Below are positions 24,381 to 34,006 of a DNA stretch of 64,000 nt, piece by piece (within the stretch, counting starts at the first letter, position 1; each line of letters starts with the position of its first letter). The position numbers and the translations under genes are program-made. The stretch covers positions 3,818,394-3,882,393 of the forward strand of contig CP036432.1 of the NCBI GenBank assembly GCA_007753675.1, given 5' to 3'. The notes beneath the pieces were generated by a model, which saw only the letters and a program-made list of their open reading frames with translations, was not told where the DNA came from and did not search any database. This DNA comes from Stieleria magnilauensis. Its GTDB lineage: Bacteria > Planctomycetota > Planctomycetia > Pirellulales > Pirellulaceae.

Positions 24381-25829
24381 CTAAGCGGGGGCCGGGTCAA
24401 TCCCCGGCATGATCGTCGCAGGCATCGACAACGATTCCGACTCCAGCATCGCGGCCGCGTCGCTGCAGTAATCGGCCGCGAAGTAACCACTCGGGCGATG
24501 ATTGCCCGACGCACCCAGACCGCCAAACGGCAGGCGACCACTGGCACCGATCGTGGCTTGGTTCCAATTGACGACGCCGGCACGAATGAATGTTCGAAAC
24601 CGATCGAACAACTCGCGATCATCGCAAAGCAGCGAGGCGGACAATCCATACGCCGTACGATTCGCTTCGTCGATCGCCGCATCAAAATCAGCGACACGGA
24701 CGACCTGAAGCAGCGGCCCGAAAACCTCTTCATCATTCCGATCGGGCATGGCGGTCACATCAATCAGACCGGGGCGAATCAGCGCCGGATTGCGAGGATC
24801 ACGCTCCGCCGTAACAAGTTCCACCGCGCCACCACGAAGCCATTCGGCTTGGGCGCTGAGCACTCGGTCGGCGGCCAGGCTCGAGATCAACGGCCCCATG
24901 AATGGTTGCGGATCATCGTCAGGCAATCCAATTCGCAAGGTCTGGCAATGCACGGTAAGCCTTTCCAACAACGGTTCCGTGTCGGCGCCGTCCACCAACA
25001 CCAACCGCCGCGCACACGTGCAGCGTTGGCCGGCGGTGACGAACGCCGAAACGGCAGTCAGATACGCCGCGGCGTCGAGATCTTTGGCTTGATGAACCAC
25101 CATCGGGTTGTTGCCACCCATCTCCAACGCCAACAATACCTGGGGGCGGCCGGCCAACGATCGATGGATCGCGCAGCCGGCGGAGTAGCTGCCGGTGAAC
25201 AGGACACCGTCGACGGCTTGCGACACCAGCGTGGCGCCGACCTTGCCGTCGCCCTGAACGGTCTGCAGCACGCCCGGCGGCAACCCGGCGGCTTGCCAAA
25301 GCTGGACCAGCAATTCTCCCGTGCCCGGCGTCATTTCGCTGGGCTTGAATACGACCGTATTCCCCGCGATCAACGCCGGAACGATGTGCCCGTTGGGCAA
25401 GTGGGCAGGAAAATTAAACGGTCCGAGCACCGCCATGACGCCGACGCCACGATAGACCACGCGTCCGATGCCTTGCGGCAGATCGATCTGTTGCGCCCCA
25501 CTCCGCTCGCGATAGGCTTCGATGGCCAACTTGACTTTCGCCGGAATCAGCTTCGCCTCGCCGACGGCTTCCCAATGGGGTTTACCGGTTTCACGACTGA
25601 TCTGTTGCGCGATCTGGTCCTGGCTCTGGATCGCCGCGTCGGCAAATCGTTCTGCCACAGCGATCCGTTCCTCCACCGGGCTGGTCTGCCATGACGTCAG
25701 CGCGGCCCGTGCGTGCGAGACGGCGTCGGCCACCTGCATCTCTGTCGCCACGGTTCCTTCCCAAACCACTTCATTGGTTCCCGGAAAGCAGGCCACCAGG
25801 GGCGGCGTGGACTCGGATGAAGCTGTCAT
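24381..25829 (-). CDS. astD: N-succinylglutamate 5-semialdehyde dehydrogenase
   Basis: 482 residues, aldehyde dehydrogenase fold. LALEMGGNNPMVV carries the general base Glu236 and FVTAGQRCTCARRLVLVDG the nucleophilic Cys270 (34 residues apart, as in the family). VLFTGSYSAGCAIHRSL is the NAD-binding GxxxxG region and VFGPLLQVVRV the usual C-terminal motif. It oxidises N-succinylglutamate semialdehyde to N-succinylglutamate with NAD (AST pathway step 4). Its ATG overlaps the astA stop (25826-25829), so it is translated with astA. The SGRLPFGGLGASGNHRPSG tail is typical of AstD. Confidence 0.93.
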   Translation of the reverse strand: MTASSESTPPLVACFPGTNEVVWEGTVATEMQVADAVSHARAALTSWQTSPVEERIAVAERFADAAIQSQDQIAQQISRETGKPHWEAVGEAKLIPAKVKLAIEAYRERSGAQQIDLPQGIGRVVYRGVGVMAVLGPFNFPAHLPNGHIVPALIAGNTVVFKPSEMTPGTGELLVQLWQAAGLPPGVLQTVQGDGKVGATLVSQAVDGVLFTGSYSAGCAIHRSLAGRPQVLLALEMGGNNPMVVHQAKDLDAAAYLTAVSAFVTAGQRCTCARRLVLVDGADTEPLLERLTVHCQTLRIGLPDDDPQPFMGPLISSLAADRVLSAQAEWLRGGAVELVTAERDPRNPALIRPGLIDVTAMPDRNDEEVFGPLLQVVRVADFDAAIDEANRTAYGLSASLLCDDRELFDRFRTFIRAGVVNWNQATIGASGRLPFGGLGASGNHRPSGYFAADYCSDAAAMLESESLSMPATIMPGIDPAPA

Positions 25830-26875
25830 GATGGTTTCCTTTCGTTAGACGGCTCGCCGCTCCAGAAGGCTTTGGCCGTTCCCTTCAGCGGCGAGACGAT
25901 CAACGAATCACCCACCGAAACGCCCAGGCTTTCGGCATCCTGTGGTTGCATTTGTATTCCATCGGGTGACCGCCGCGTCGCACAACCGATGCACCGGAAG
26001 GGACCGTCGGCGGTCGCCACCAGGGTGTCCATGACGGCATCCTGGTTCTCGTTGAACAGGCCCACCAGTTCAACCTGACTCGATTCAACAATCGTCCGAA
26101 TCGCCTTGCGATCGCATCGAATACACGGCCCGCCGTCAAAGATGTCGACCATTTGAGCCTCGTGGAAGCCTTCGGATTCGAGCAACCGCAAGGCGGGCTC
26201 GGTGTCGGTGTGCACCTTCCCGATCACCTCACGCGCCTGCTCGGGAAGCAGCGGCACATAGATCGGATGCGTCGGCATCAACTCCGCGATGAACCGCTTG
26301 TCTCGAAACGACAACGTGTCGGCGATCGGAAAATCGACCTGAAAAAAAGGCCGGCCGACGGCGTCCCAAAACGGAGAACGCCCATCCTGGTCGATCACGC
26401 CCCTCATTTCTGCAATGACCTGCCGATCGAAACGCTCGGGGTCACGGGCGATCAGCATGAACCGCGACAGCGACAACACACGACCTTTCCCTCCGCCGCG
26501 AAATTGGGGATGCAAAAACAACGTCCCCAGCTCGGTCGGCCCGTCAAAGATCTTGGCCAAATGCAAGGTGTCGACCTCGGTGCGAACGTTCAACGCCTCC
26601 GATCGATGGATGCTGCGTTCCAATCGAAACGCGTAAAACGGTTCCCCTTTGGCGGAATCACCGACGTGGGTGAACAATCCCGCGGTCCCGATCACGCGTT
26701 GCTCAGCACCCTCCACCCACACCAACAACGGCGATTGGCCACACTCGGATTCTTCAATCCGCTTGGCCAGCCGTTCGCGATCCGGTGTCAAGGTGGTCAA
26801 CCCAAATGTCGACTGGCCGGCCAAGTCGAACAGTGCATTCAGGTCTGCCGGCCGGACGAGCCGGATGGTGTGCAT
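25826..26875 (-). CDS. astA: Arginine N-succinyltransferase
   Basis: 349 residues, GNAT-like fold. Begins MHTIRLVRPADLNALFDLAGQSTFGLTTLTPDRERLAKRIEESE, the AstA N-terminus, and contains LGTLFLHPQFRGGGKGRVLSLSRF (acyl-CoA-binding loop), PIYVPLLPEQAREVIGKVHTDTEPALRLLESEGF and VDIFDGGPCIRCD, all conserved family blocks. It transfers succinyl from succinyl-CoA to arginine, the committed step of the AST pathway. First gene of astA-astD-astB. The other two enzymes (astC transaminase, astE desuccinylase) are not in the window. Confidence 0.94.
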   Translation of the reverse strand: MHTIRLVRPADLNALFDLAGQSTFGLTTLTPDRERLAKRIEESECGQSPLLVWVEGAEQRVIGTAGLFTHVGDSAKGEPFYAFRLERSIHRSEALNVRTEVDTLHLAKIFDGPTELGTLFLHPQFRGGGKGRVLSLSRFMLIARDPERFDRQVIAEMRGVIDQDGRSPFWDAVGRPFFQVDFPIADTLSFRDKRFIAELMPTHPIYVPLLPEQAREVIGKVHTDTEPALRLLESEGFHEAQMVDIFDGGPCIRCDRKAIRTIVESSQVELVGLFNENQDAVMDTLVATADGPFRCIGCATRRSPDGIQMQPQDAESLGVSVGDSLIVSPLKGTAKAFWSGEPSNERKPS

Positions 26876-26947
26876 CGATAGGTATCCTGAAAAGTAGGCA
26901 TGTTATTGTATCCCATTGAACACGATCGGTCCAAATCGATCGGCCTC

Positions 26948-27021
26948 GGAAAAGGGGGCAGGTACCAAAAATGCGAAGCACCCTTTGGGCCATTTGGTTT
27001 TTGGTACCTGCCCCCTTTTCC
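26948..27021. repeat. Inverted repeat with 23-bp perfect arms
   Basis: The 23-base left arm (26948-26970, core AGGGGGCAGGTACC) is exactly complementary to 26999-27021 (core GGTACCTGCCCCCT), with a 28-base loop that itself contains AAATG/CATTT. It sits between the stop of the DUF1501 gene and the start of astA, both on the minus strand. It could terminate the upstream operon or be a REP-like insertion. Confidence 0.85.
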
Positions 27022-27035
27022 GCTCGACTACGAAC

Positions 27036-28496
27036 CTAAGCCAGCAACTCCTTCACCACGTGTCCATGCACGTCGGTCAGCCGATAATCACGCCCCTGGA
27101 ATCGATACGTTAACCGTTCGTGGTCGAAGCCCAGTTGGTGCAGAATCGTGGCTTGCAGGTCGTGCACGTGCACGGGGTTTTCGGCGACACCAAAACCCAA
27201 CTCGTCGCTCTGACCATACTCGAATCCGCCCTTGACTCCCCCGCCGGCCATCCACATCGTGAACACGTCGGGGTAGTGATCACGACCCAAAATCTTGCTC
27301 TTCGCCGTCCGGCCCTCGCGAAACGGCGTCCGACCAAATTCACCGCCCCAAACGATCAGGGTGTCTTGCAACAGGCCGCGTTGTTTGAGATCGCGGATCA
27401 ACGCCGCGATCGGCTTATCCATCGTCGCACACTTGTTGGTCAGGCCGTCGGTCAGTCCCGTGCCGGCTTGCGTGCCGTGGAAGTCCCAGCCCCAATCGAA
27501 CAACTGCACAAACCGCACTCCCGATTCGACCAACCGGCGGGCGAGCAAACAATTGTTGGCTAAACTCGACGCGCCCGGCGTCGCACCGTATTCATCCAGA
27601 GTCTTCTGGGACTCGGCCGAAATGTCCATCACCTCCGGAACCGAGGTTTGCATCCGGAAGGCCAGTTCGTATTGCGAGATCCGCGTCAACGTTTCCGGGT
27701 GTCCCATCTGTTCGGCTTGCAACTGATTCAGATCCGCCAACGCATCGAGCGTCGCGCGGCGCGTCGCTCGGCTCATCCCCGGCGGGTCCGACGAATAAAG
27801 TACCGGGTCGCCCTTGGATCGACACTGCACGCCTTGATAGACCGATGGCAAAAATCCGCTGCCGAACGAGTTATTGCCGCCGTTGGGTTGGACGCCGCTG
27901 GAAATCAAGACGACGAACCCGGGCAGGTTTTCGTTTTCGCTTCCCAGCCCGTACGTGATCCAAGATCCCATCGAAGGTCGTCCGCTACGCGGCGAACCGG
28001 TGTAAACCAACAACTCCGCAGGCGCGTGATTGAATTGATCGGTATGCATCGAATGCACCACACACATCTCGTCGGCGACTTCATGGAAATGTGGAATCGC
28101 ATCGGACATCCACATGCCCGATTGACCGACGCGCTGCCACTTCCGCGGCGACCCCATCAACTTCGGCGTCCCGGATGTAAACGCAAATTCACGACCGGCC
28201 AGAAACTCGTCGGGGCAATCCTGGTCGCTGCGTTTGACCAGTTCGCTCTTGTAATCGAACAAGTCCAGGTTGGGCGGCGAGCCGGTCATGTGCAGATAGA
28301 TCACCCGCTTGGCCTTGGGAGCAAAATGGGGCGATCGACTGGCAAGTGGATCACTCGCCCGTAGGACCGCTGACTCGCCGGCGACACCGTCTCCCGCCAT
28401 CAACGACGCCAACGCCATCGAGCCGATCCCGGCAGTGGATTGCTGCAAGAAATGCCGGCGGGTGCGCAATTGAAGGTGATTGAATCGAGGATCCAT
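27036..28496 (-). CDS. DUF1501 domain protein (exported, sulfatase-fold)
   Basis: 486 residues. The N-terminus RTRRHFLQQSTAGIGSMALASLMAG is a twin-arginine (Tat) export signal. The DUF1501 body is recognisable from KRVIYLHMTGSPPNLDLFDYK (metal-type DxF region), VVHSMHTDQFNHAPAELLVYTGSPRSGRPSMGSW, WGWDFHGTQAGTGL and WGGEFGRTPFREG...GRDHYPDVFTMWMAGGGVKGG. DUF1501 is related to alkaline phosphatase/sulfatase folds and in planctomycetes is almost always encoded beside a DUF1549/DUF1553 cytochrome protein, as here (next upstream gene on the same strand, 224 bases apart). The pair is thought to handle polysaccharide or sulfated substrates; the exact reaction is unknown. Confidence 0.9.
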   Translation of the reverse strand: MDPRFNHLQLRTRRHFLQQSTAGIGSMALASLMAGDGVAGESAVLRASDPLASRSPHFAPKAKRVIYLHMTGSPPNLDLFDYKSELVKRSDQDCPDEFLAGREFAFTSGTPKLMGSPRKWQRVGQSGMWMSDAIPHFHEVADEMCVVHSMHTDQFNHAPAELLVYTGSPRSGRPSMGSWITYGLGSENENLPGFVVLISSGVQPNGGNNSFGSGFLPSVYQGVQCRSKGDPVLYSSDPPGMSRATRRATLDALADLNQLQAEQMGHPETLTRISQYELAFRMQTSVPEVMDISAESQKTLDEYGATPGASSLANNCLLARRLVESGVRFVQLFDWGWDFHGTQAGTGLTDGLTNKCATMDKPIAALIRDLKQRGLLQDTLIVWGGEFGRTPFREGRTAKSKILGRDHYPDVFTMWMAGGGVKGGFEYGQSDELGFGVAENPVHVHDLQATILHQLGFDHERLTYRFQGRDYRLTDVHGHVVKELLA

Positions 28497-28720
28497 GGCA
28501 GTCTAAAGGTTCGTTGGGGGCTTGTAATAATCGTTGCAAGATTCAGTGCAAAATCGTCAATGCAAAATCGTTGATGATGACTCAACCAGACCCAATGACG
28601 GCCGTAACGGACGCCACCGCCAGCCAACCATCGGCGCCTCCTTCTCATCACTGACCCTTCTTCGCGGGGAGGGGCAAGCGAGGTGACAGGAGCATCGCAC
28701 CAGCAACGTTTTTGTTCTCT

Positions 28721-31700
28721 CTATCGTTTCATCAACAGTTCGTCCAAGTTCAAGATCACGTTGGCGACCACCGTCCAGGCGGCGTATTCGGCCGGGTCGG
28801 CATCGACGGGCAGGGCGCCGATCGGATCGGTTGCCATCTTCATCGCATCTGCGGTCGCCTCGCGATAGGTCTCGGTCGCGGCGATCACGAGTTGTTCCAG
28901 ACGCTTGATCTCCGCAGCACTGGGCGGCCGAATCAATGCGGTCTGAAAGGCGTACTGGATTCTTCCTTCGGCCGAGTCCGCCTCGCGGATCATGTTTCGC
29001 GCGAACGACTGGGCCGCTTCGACATAGACCGGATCGTTCATCGTGACCAAAGCTTGGAGTGGGGTGTTGGTTCGAATCCGGCGGACCGTGCAAACCTCTC
29101 GGTTGGGTGCGTCGAACTGGGCCATCGACGGATAGGGGCTGCTGCGGCGCCACGTCGTGTACAACCCGCGTCGGTAGCGGTCTTCCCCCTTGCTCGTCTG
29201 CCAATCGGTGGCCGATCCGAACGCGGCTTTCAATCCCAGCTCGGGTTGCGGCGGATTGACCGGCGGCCCGAATCGTTTGTCGCTCAACAGCCCGCTGACG
29301 AACAATGCCTGGTCGCGGACCATCTCTGCCGAGACGCGGAATCTCGGTCCCCGTGCAAGCAGTCGGTTGGCCGGATCGGCGGCGATCAATTCCGGCGTTG
29401 TCACGCTGCTTTGCCGATAGGTTGCGGACATCACCATCGACTTGATCAAGCGTTTGATGTCCCATCCGCTGTCACGAAACTCGACCGCCATCCAATCCAA
29501 CAGACGCGGATGGGAGGGCAATTCACCTTGCGATCCAAACTCTTCGCTCGTTTCGACGAGACCAACGCCGAACAACTGTTCCCAATGTCGATTGACGATC
29601 ACCCGCGGGGTCAACGGGTTTGCCGGATCGACCAACCAGTGCGCCAAATCCAGGCGGCTGGGGTTGTCGGCATGGGCGATCGGGTGGAATGCTTCCGGCG
29701 TGCCCTCCTGGACCACATCGCCGGTGCTTTGGTAGTTGCCCCGCAGCTGCACCTTGGTGACGCGACGCTTGTCGGTGGGCAGCTCCTTCATCACCGGAAC
29801 GCTGGTTATCGGCTTCATCTGGGCTAGTTCGTCGCGCGCCGCCTGCAACTCGTCTCGCCACGGTTGGAGCGCCGGTGCAATGTCACGGAAATACGCTTCA
29901 ACTTGCGATGCCTCGTTTTCGTTCCAGCGATCTTTGCGTTTGGCGACGATGCGACGAATCGGGTCCGGCAACGTCGCCCAGCGGGTCAGGTTCACGTCCG
30001 AACTGATGGACAAGCGAAAGTGATCGATCAAATGACGCGGGTGTTCCGATTCTTGTGCGATCGATACCGTCAGCACGCCCTCGGCCGCCGGGGTCGGTGC
30101 ATCGAGCGACACGGTCAATTGATGGGGGCGTCCGACCTGAGGCGCGATGGCCCAGCCCGACTTGGAACTGACCGGCGTTTGCAGGACGGCCGTTGCGGGA
30201 AATCCACTTTGTTCGTGATCGGCCGACGCATGACTGAACGAGACCGTTCGAACCCCGGATGGGGACAGGGCATGTTTGGCTTTGGCCGGGGTCTCGGGTT
30301 TGCTCGTCCAGACGACGTCGCGTTCGTTGCTCAACAGCGTCACCGTGAATCCGTTCAACCGTTCGATGATTCCCGCGCCTCCGTCGGTGCGATTCCACAG
30401 AACCAGGTTGTCGATCGGCATCGCTTCGCCTAAATCGATTTCAACCCAGGGGTCCGTTTCACCGTTGGTGTGTTGGACCGAACCCTTGTTGTAGTCGCTT
30501 GCCGTGTTGCCGTCGTTGACTCGCGTGGCGTCGGCATCGGCGTAGGTAGAACTCTGAGTCGCCTTGCCGCGCGGCGCGACGTTTTCGCCTTCGCTGAACA
30601 CTTCGATCTCCGCGAGATGCAAAAACCGTGATTTCCCAGGCAAATCGACTCGCACGAATCGGGCTTGGACCGGAGCAAGTGGCTGGGGCGTCCAGGTCGC
30701 GCGAAGCTGGGTGATCACGAAGTTACGTTTCTGTGACGGTGACGTTTCCAGGCGAAGGCCCGTGATGGATTCGTCCGAGGTGGGAATCTGGATCTGATAC
30801 GTGTCCGTTTCCAGCTCGTCTTCGGCAGCCTGAATCCATCCGTCGTCGGTCATTTCCAGCTGGCGTTTGGAGTCGATCGAGGCGACATCGGCGATTCGCC
30901 ACTCGGGCGGCGAAGAGAACTGGGCCAACCACTGTTCACGTTCCTGGTCGACTTGATCGGTGGGGGCGACCAGTTTGGCCTGGAGTGATTCGATGCGTGC
31001 GGACAATTCGACTTTGCGGCGTTCTTGATCGTCACTCCAGACTTCCAGCAGCGGGCTTTCGTCACGTTTGTCTGCATCTTCGGTGCTATTGAAGAAAGCG
31101 AAGAATTGGAAGTATTCGTCTTGGGTGATCGGATCGTACTTGTGGGTGTGGCATTGGGCGCAGGCCATGGTCGTTCCCATCCAAACCGCCATCGTCGTGT
31201 TAACCCGGTCGACCACCGCGACGTTGCGAAATTCTTCGTCATTGGTGCCGCCTTCGTTGTTGGTCAACGTGTTTCGATGAAAGGCCGTGGCGATCAATTG
31301 CTCGTCGGTGGGATTGGGCAGCAAGTCACCGGCAATCTGCTCGATCGTGAATTGATCAAACGGCATGTTGTCGTTGATCGCTTGGATCACGTAATCGCGG
31401 TAGGCCCAGATGGTGCGTGGCGGGTCATCGGCGTAACCTGCCGAGTCGGCGTAGCGGGCCAGGTCCAGCCAGACCCAGGCCCAGCGTTCTCCGAATGCCG
31501 GACTGGCGAGCAACGAATCCACGTAGATCTCGTACGCATCGGCGCGATCGTCCTCGGCAAACGCTCGGGCTTGTTCCCAGTTCGGCGGCAAACCCGTCAG
31601 GTCGATCGCCACGCGTCGGGCCAGCGTCAAACGGTCTGCTTGGGGCGAGGGATGCAAGCCTTCGGCATCCATCCGTGCCAGCGTGAAATGATCGATCGGA

Positions 31701-32158
31701 CCGGTCGGCCAGGCCGGGTCGGACACTTTCGGCAGCGGCGGTCGACGAGGGACTTCGTAAGACCAGTGTCGGGCGTAGCGTCCGCCCTGTTCGATCCACG
31801 TTCGCAGCAAAGCGACTTCGGCCTGCGTCAGCGGATCGCCTTTTCCCGACGGCGGCATCACCACGTCTTCGTCGTCGCTGGTCACCCGGGAGATCAGTTC
31901 GCTGGCTTCGGGGTCACCGGGCACCACGGCCGCGTATCCGCCCAGTTCCTCATGCGCCCCTTCGGCGGTATCCAACCGCAATCCCGCCGCCCGCTCCGCT
32001 TCGTCGGGGCCATGGCACGTGACACAGCGATTGAACAGCAGCGGCCGAATGTCACGATTGAAATCAACCGCGGATTCCCCCGCCGGTGCGAAGGCCGGTG
32101 CGATGGACAAAACCAAGGCATAAAGCAGAGAAACCGAAAAAACGCGTGTCAGTCGCAT
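28721..32158 (-). CDS. PSD1 and planctomycete cytochrome C domain protein
   Basis: 1145 residues with a signal peptide (MRLTRVFSVSLLYALVLSIAPAFA). VDFNRDIRPLLFNRCVTCHGPDE is the planctomycete cytochrome C domain with the heme motif CVTCH (Cys45, Cys48, His49). DUF1549 follows (GPIDHFTLARMDAEGLHPSPQADRLTLARRVAIDLTGLPP, WAWVWLDLARYADSAGYADD). In the middle, FVRVDLPGKSRFLHLAEIEVFSEGENVA...WVEIDLGEAMPIDNLVLWNRTDGG is a discoidin/F5-8C-type carbohydrate-binding domain. The C-terminal DUF1553 includes NPLTPRVIVNRHWEQLFGVGLV and TNTPLQALVTMNDPVYVEAAQ. A periplasmic c-type cytochrome thought to act with the DUF1501 partner. Confidence 0.93.
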   Translation of the reverse strand: MRLTRVFSVSLLYALVLSIAPAFAPAGESAVDFNRDIRPLLFNRCVTCHGPDEAERAAGLRLDTAEGAHEELGGYAAVVPGDPEASELISRVTSDDEDVVMPPSGKGDPLTQAEVALLRTWIEQGGRYARHWSYEVPRRPPLPKVSDPAWPTGPIDHFTLARMDAEGLHPSPQADRLTLARRVAIDLTGLPPNWEQARAFAEDDRADAYEIYVDSLLASPAFGERWAWVWLDLARYADSAGYADDPPRTIWAYRDYVIQAINDNMPFDQFTIEQIAGDLLPNPTDEQLIATAFHRNTLTNNEGGTNDEEFRNVAVVDRVNTTMAVWMGTTMACAQCHTHKYDPITQDEYFQFFAFFNSTEDADKRDESPLLEVWSDDQERRKVELSARIESLQAKLVAPTDQVDQEREQWLAQFSSPPEWRIADVASIDSKRQLEMTDDGWIQAAEDELETDTYQIQIPTSDESITGLRLETSPSQKRNFVITQLRATWTPQPLAPVQARFVRVDLPGKSRFLHLAEIEVFSEGENVAPRGKATQSSTYADADATRVNDGNTASDYNKGSVQHTNGETDPWVEIDLGEAMPIDNLVLWNRTDGGAGIIERLNGFTVTLLSNERDVVWTSKPETPAKAKHALSPSGVRTVSFSHASADHEQSGFPATAVLQTPVSSKSGWAIAPQVGRPHQLTVSLDAPTPAAEGVLTVSIAQESEHPRHLIDHFRLSISSDVNLTRWATLPDPIRRIVAKRKDRWNENEASQVEAYFRDIAPALQPWRDELQAARDELAQMKPITSVPVMKELPTDKRRVTKVQLRGNYQSTGDVVQEGTPEAFHPIAHADNPSRLDLAHWLVDPANPLTPRVIVNRHWEQLFGVGLVETSEEFGSQGELPSHPRLLDWMAVEFRDSGWDIKRLIKSMVMSATYRQSSVTTPELIAADPANRLLARGPRFRVSAEMVRDQALFVSGLLSDKRFGPPVNPPQPELGLKAAFGSATDWQTSKGEDRYRRGLYTTWRRSSPYPSMAQFDAPNREVCTVRRIRTNTPLQALVTMNDPVYVEAAQSFARNMIREADSAEGRIQYAFQTALIRPPSAAEIKRLEQLVIAATETYREATADAMKMATDPIGALPVDADPAEYAAWTVVANVILNLDELLMKR

Positions 32159-32315
32159 AGGTGGGAACGTTCAACGTTTGGAGGGGCAAGGGGCGCCATT
32201 AGTATACCCGAAACACAAGTCGACTCCCGAATCCCCGCCCGCACAAATCCCCTCCCGCCGGCATCCCACCACTCCGCAGACCGCCGTCCCCCGAATCCCC
32301 CCATCGACCTCAACC

Positions 32316-32470
32316 ACCCGGGGACACGGCACCAACTCACCCGGGGACACGGCACCAACTCACCCGGGGACACGGCACCAACTCACCCGGGGACACGGCA
32401 CCAACTCACCCGGGGACACGGCACCAACTCACCCGGGGACACGGCATTAACTCACCCGGGGACACGGCAC
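32316..32470. repeat. 23-bp tandem array containing GGGGACACGGCAC
   Basis: Six full units of 23 bases (starts 32316, 32339, 32362, 32385, 32408, 32431) and a partial seventh (32454-32470) that stops after GGGGACACGGCAC. Units are identical except the sixth, where CACCAACTC becomes CATTAACTC. There are no spacers. The array lies 214 bases upstream of a RAYT-like transposase gene, and the same core recurs in reverse orientation downstream of it (34007-34110) and in the 46771-47190 region. Confidence 0.95.
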
Positions 32471-32583
32471 GTTGATCTAATCCAGTGCTATCAAACTTAA
32501 AAGATTGTGTCTGATCTGAGCTGGATTTTGGAGCAGCGAAGGTTGACTGATGGATCGGTTTGCGTTGCAATGAAAGCTCGTGG

Positions 32584-32608
32584 GAGTCGCACGGAGCGAC
32601 TCGTTTTT
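32584..32608. terminator. Hairpin followed by a T run
   Basis: GAGTCGC (32584-32590) and GCGACTC (32596-32602) form a 7-bp stem with a 5-base loop, followed by GTTTTT. It has the form of a rho-independent terminator, but no plus-strand gene ends just upstream, so it may instead be part of the mobile element's left end. Confidence 0.4.
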
Positions 32609-32683
32609 GGGCTACGCAATTTGAAGAAGATTCACTTCAAACCGTAGCAACGTCTAGAAACGAGTCTCTTTGATGAGGATGCG

Positions 32684-33790
32684 ATGTCACGTTCCAACCG
32701 CGGCGACAAGATTGACCCTCGCGAGGTCCAAATCGTTCATGCCATCAGTCGCACCACGCGGGCTTGCCGGTTGTTTGGCGACGATCCGCTGTCCGGCAAG
32801 AACTGCGACCATCGCAAGGGCTGGATTGAAGGGTTGATCGAGCATTTCGCAGGCCAGTTTGCCATCGACGTTCTGGCGTATTCGGTCCTCTCCAGCCATC
32901 ACCATCAGATGCTACGTTCGCGCCCCGACATCGTCCAAACTTGGGACGACACCGAAGTGGCACGACGCTGGCTGATGATTTGCCCCAAACGCAAAGACGA
33001 CCACGGCAACCCATTGCCGCCGTCAGAGTCCGAGCTCAACACCATTCGGAACTGCCCGATCAGGCTCAAGCAGATACGTCTTCGGCTCAGCGACGTTTCC
33101 TGGTGGATGCGTCTAATGAACCAACGCGTTGCCCAGCGAGCCAATCGGGAAGATGACTCCAGCGGCCGATTCTTCGAAGACCGCTTCAAGGGGATTCCGG
33201 TGATTGATGATGAATCCGTGTTGGCTTGTGCCGTCTACGTGGATTTGAATTGGATTCGAGCTTGCATGGCCGAAACATTGGAGTTGAGCAATCACACGTC
33301 GGCTCAGCGCCGTATCGAAGCGATCACGGCGGAAACGCAAGCCCCGGCGTCGGACCCTGCATCGGCCCCCACCAGTGCGTCGGAGCCCGCGGACAGACGT
33401 GGCCGGCCGCTTGCGGATTCGTTTCTAGCGCCGGTTGATCTGAATGAAGCGACGGAGTTGCCCGGCCCCCAACCGAGCCAATGCGATGCACGCTGTAGCG
33501 ACAAGGGGTTCCTACCAATCAGTGCGGCGGAGTACCTTGAGCTACTTGACTGGTCGGCTCGCCAATCGGCGGTTGGTAAACCCGGACGTACCCCTGACAC
33601 TCTCCCGCCGATATTGATTCGGCTCGGTTTATCGCCGACAGTCTGGCTGGAGCTTGTGGCCAATTTTGATGATCTGTTCACCACAATGGCTGGATTACCG
33701 GAACACATCGATCAGCGACGTGGCAAACAAACCGGTCGCTGCTTTCACGTCCAGAAGCGGACGCGTGAGCTGTTCGCCCAAGCGGCCTAG
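32684..33790 (+). CDS. Y1/RAYT-like transposase
   Basis: 368 residues. The HUH-type nuclease motif is in IDVLAYSVLSSHHHQMLRSRPD (His72-His73-His74, the usual H-x-H with an extra His), equivalent to AYVVMPNHVHLLL of IS200/RAYT proteins. Downstream, SGRFFEDRFKGIPVIDDESVLACAVYVDLNWIRACMAET matches the R/W-x-x-RF...YIxLNPVRAG region, with Tyr185 in YVDLN. The C-terminal 130 residues (ASAPTSASEPADRRGRPLADSF..., GRTPDTLPPILIRLGLSPTVWLELVANFDDLFTTMAG) are an extension found in the larger planctomycete members. Likely acts on the surrounding GGGGACACGGCAC repeats. GATGAGGATGCG precedes the ATG as ribosome binding site. Confidence 0.8.
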   Translation: MSRSNRGDKIDPREVQIVHAISRTTRACRLFGDDPLSGKNCDHRKGWIEGLIEHFAGQFAIDVLAYSVLSSHHHQMLRSRPDIVQTWDDTEVARRWLMICPKRKDDHGNPLPPSESELNTIRNCPIRLKQIRLRLSDVSWWMRLMNQRVAQRANREDDSSGRFFEDRFKGIPVIDDESVLACAVYVDLNWIRACMAETLELSNHTSAQRRIEAITAETQAPASDPASAPTSASEPADRRGRPLADSFLAPVDLNEATELPGPQPSQCDARCSDKGFLPISAAEYLELLDWSARQSAVGKPGRTPDTLPPILIRLGLSPTVWLELVANFDDLFTTMAGLPEHIDQRRGKQTGRCFHVQKRTRELFAQAA

Positions 33791-34006
33791 ATTGAACAAT
33801 CTCCATCGATCTGGTTGGATCTTGCAACAAAGGCTTTGCAAGATCGCAGCATGCTCGCTGCGTTTCCGCTTGGCTCTCTGTGTGCGGAGTCGCTGACGTC
33901 TGCAGGGCGACGTCGCTCGGGTGATTGAGTCGGGTCGAAAAACAAGGTTTGAACCGCAGGCCGAAGCATTTGCAGCAACAATCGAAATCTCTACGCTGAA
34001 GAAGCT

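Noticed and set aside
24270-25694. Plus-strand ORF of 474 codons
   Set aside because: Antisense to astD with arginine-rich, motif-free translation.
32316-32470. CRISPR-like appearance of the 23-bp array
   Set aside because: Units are contiguous and identical with no spacers, and no cas gene is nearby. It is a simple tandem array of the transposase-associated repeat.
31025-32500. Long plus-strand ORF of 491 codons
   Set aside because: It lies antisense to the PSD1 gene, is rich in Arg/Gly/Val without motifs, and its end is made of the 23-bp array. Shadow of high-GC coding sequence.
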